Origin: an uncultured Lachnospiraceae bacterium
GTDB lineage: Bacteria > Bacillota > Clostridia > Lachnospirales > Lachnospiraceae
Direction: 5' to 3'
DNA length: 32,418 nt
Assembly (NCBI GenBank): GCA_947626945.1
Contig: CANQUC010000023.1
Location: forward strand, 1 to 32,418
Shown here in pieces: positions 32,288 through 32,418 of the stretch; position 1 is the first letter of the stretch; each line of letters begins with the position of its first letter. The notes under the pieces are model-generated. The model saw only the letters and a list, made by a program, of their open reading frames with translations, searched no databases and was not told the DNA's origin. Made by a program: the position numbers and the translations under genes.

Positions 32288-32315
32288 ATTATACCAAATT
32301 TATACATATTTGCAA
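32288..32315 (-). promoter_or_regulatory. asp23 promoter
   Basis: On the minus strand TTGCAA lies 16 bases from a perfect TATAAT, with an extended TGG before it, about 35 bases before the start codon. Confidence 0.65.
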
Positions 32316-32391
32316 TGTTTTTTCAAAATCCGGTTACAGGAGCTTTGAATGAAATTCTAAATTCCACATTCATGCTGAATTTAGTCTTACA

Positions 32392-32418
32392 CTCCCCTCC
32401 CCATATCCTGTATGATGT
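32392..32418. repeat. Possible fourth hairpin repeat, cut by window edge
   Basis: CTCCCCTCCCCAT followed by an ATCC-type loop resembles the left arm and loop of the copies at 77, 1142 and 1583, with one G-to-C change in the arm. The right arm is outside the window. Confidence 0.4.

Overview
The window looks like a chromosomal segment of a spore-forming, low-GC Gram-positive anaerobe of the Clostridia, most likely Lachnospiraceae. The grounds are spo0A and spoIVB, a clostridial-type pyruvate phosphate dikinase, a type III glutamine synthetase, a DUF4250 gene, AGGAGG-type ribosome binding sites, and the run asp23-nusB-xseA-xseB-ispA-dxs-tlyA-nadK-argR-recN-spoIVB-spo0A. The genus cannot be fixed from the sequence alone. 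Almost all genes lie on the minus strand. I saw no rRNA, tRNA, CRISPR array or transposase.

Bases 1-2760 are a small accessory zone. It holds a gene remnant, a Phd/PIN toxin-antitoxin pair with a palindromic operator, a 65-residue membrane protein, and an AT-rich three-gene cassette ending in a DUF4160-like protein. Three near-identical hairpins separate these units, and half of a possible fourth lies at the right edge of the window. A nine-codon copy of the ppdK 3' end lies on the far side of the three-gene cassette, as if the cassette had been inserted at the end of ppdK.

Bases 2763-18278 carry metabolic and repair genes: ppdK, glnN (with a hairpin and T-run between its promoter and start codon, suggesting attenuation), uvrC with a Nudix hydrolase, a divergent kdgA-kdgK operon for 2-keto-3-deoxygluconate breakdown (the aldolase is fused to a VOC domain), a DUF4250/UroD-MtaA-like pair, a helicase with an N-terminal RecB-like nuclease domain, and glycogen synthase.

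Bases 18279-32418 carry the conserved sporulation and housekeeping block. spo0A has a sigma-A-type promoter and a possible sigma-H promoter. The usual spoIVB-spo0A adjacency is interrupted by two secreted dockerin proteins, one of them a papain-like protease, in AT-rich DNA. From recN back to asp23 the genes are tightly packed, with several overlaps, and supply DNA repair, isoprenoid, NADP and arginine-control functions. A 71-base hairpin and a good promoter split nusB from xseA.

The best candidates for something undescribed are the three-gene cassette with its apparent insertion scar, the repeated hairpin modules, the dockerin pair next to spo0A, and the glnN leader.
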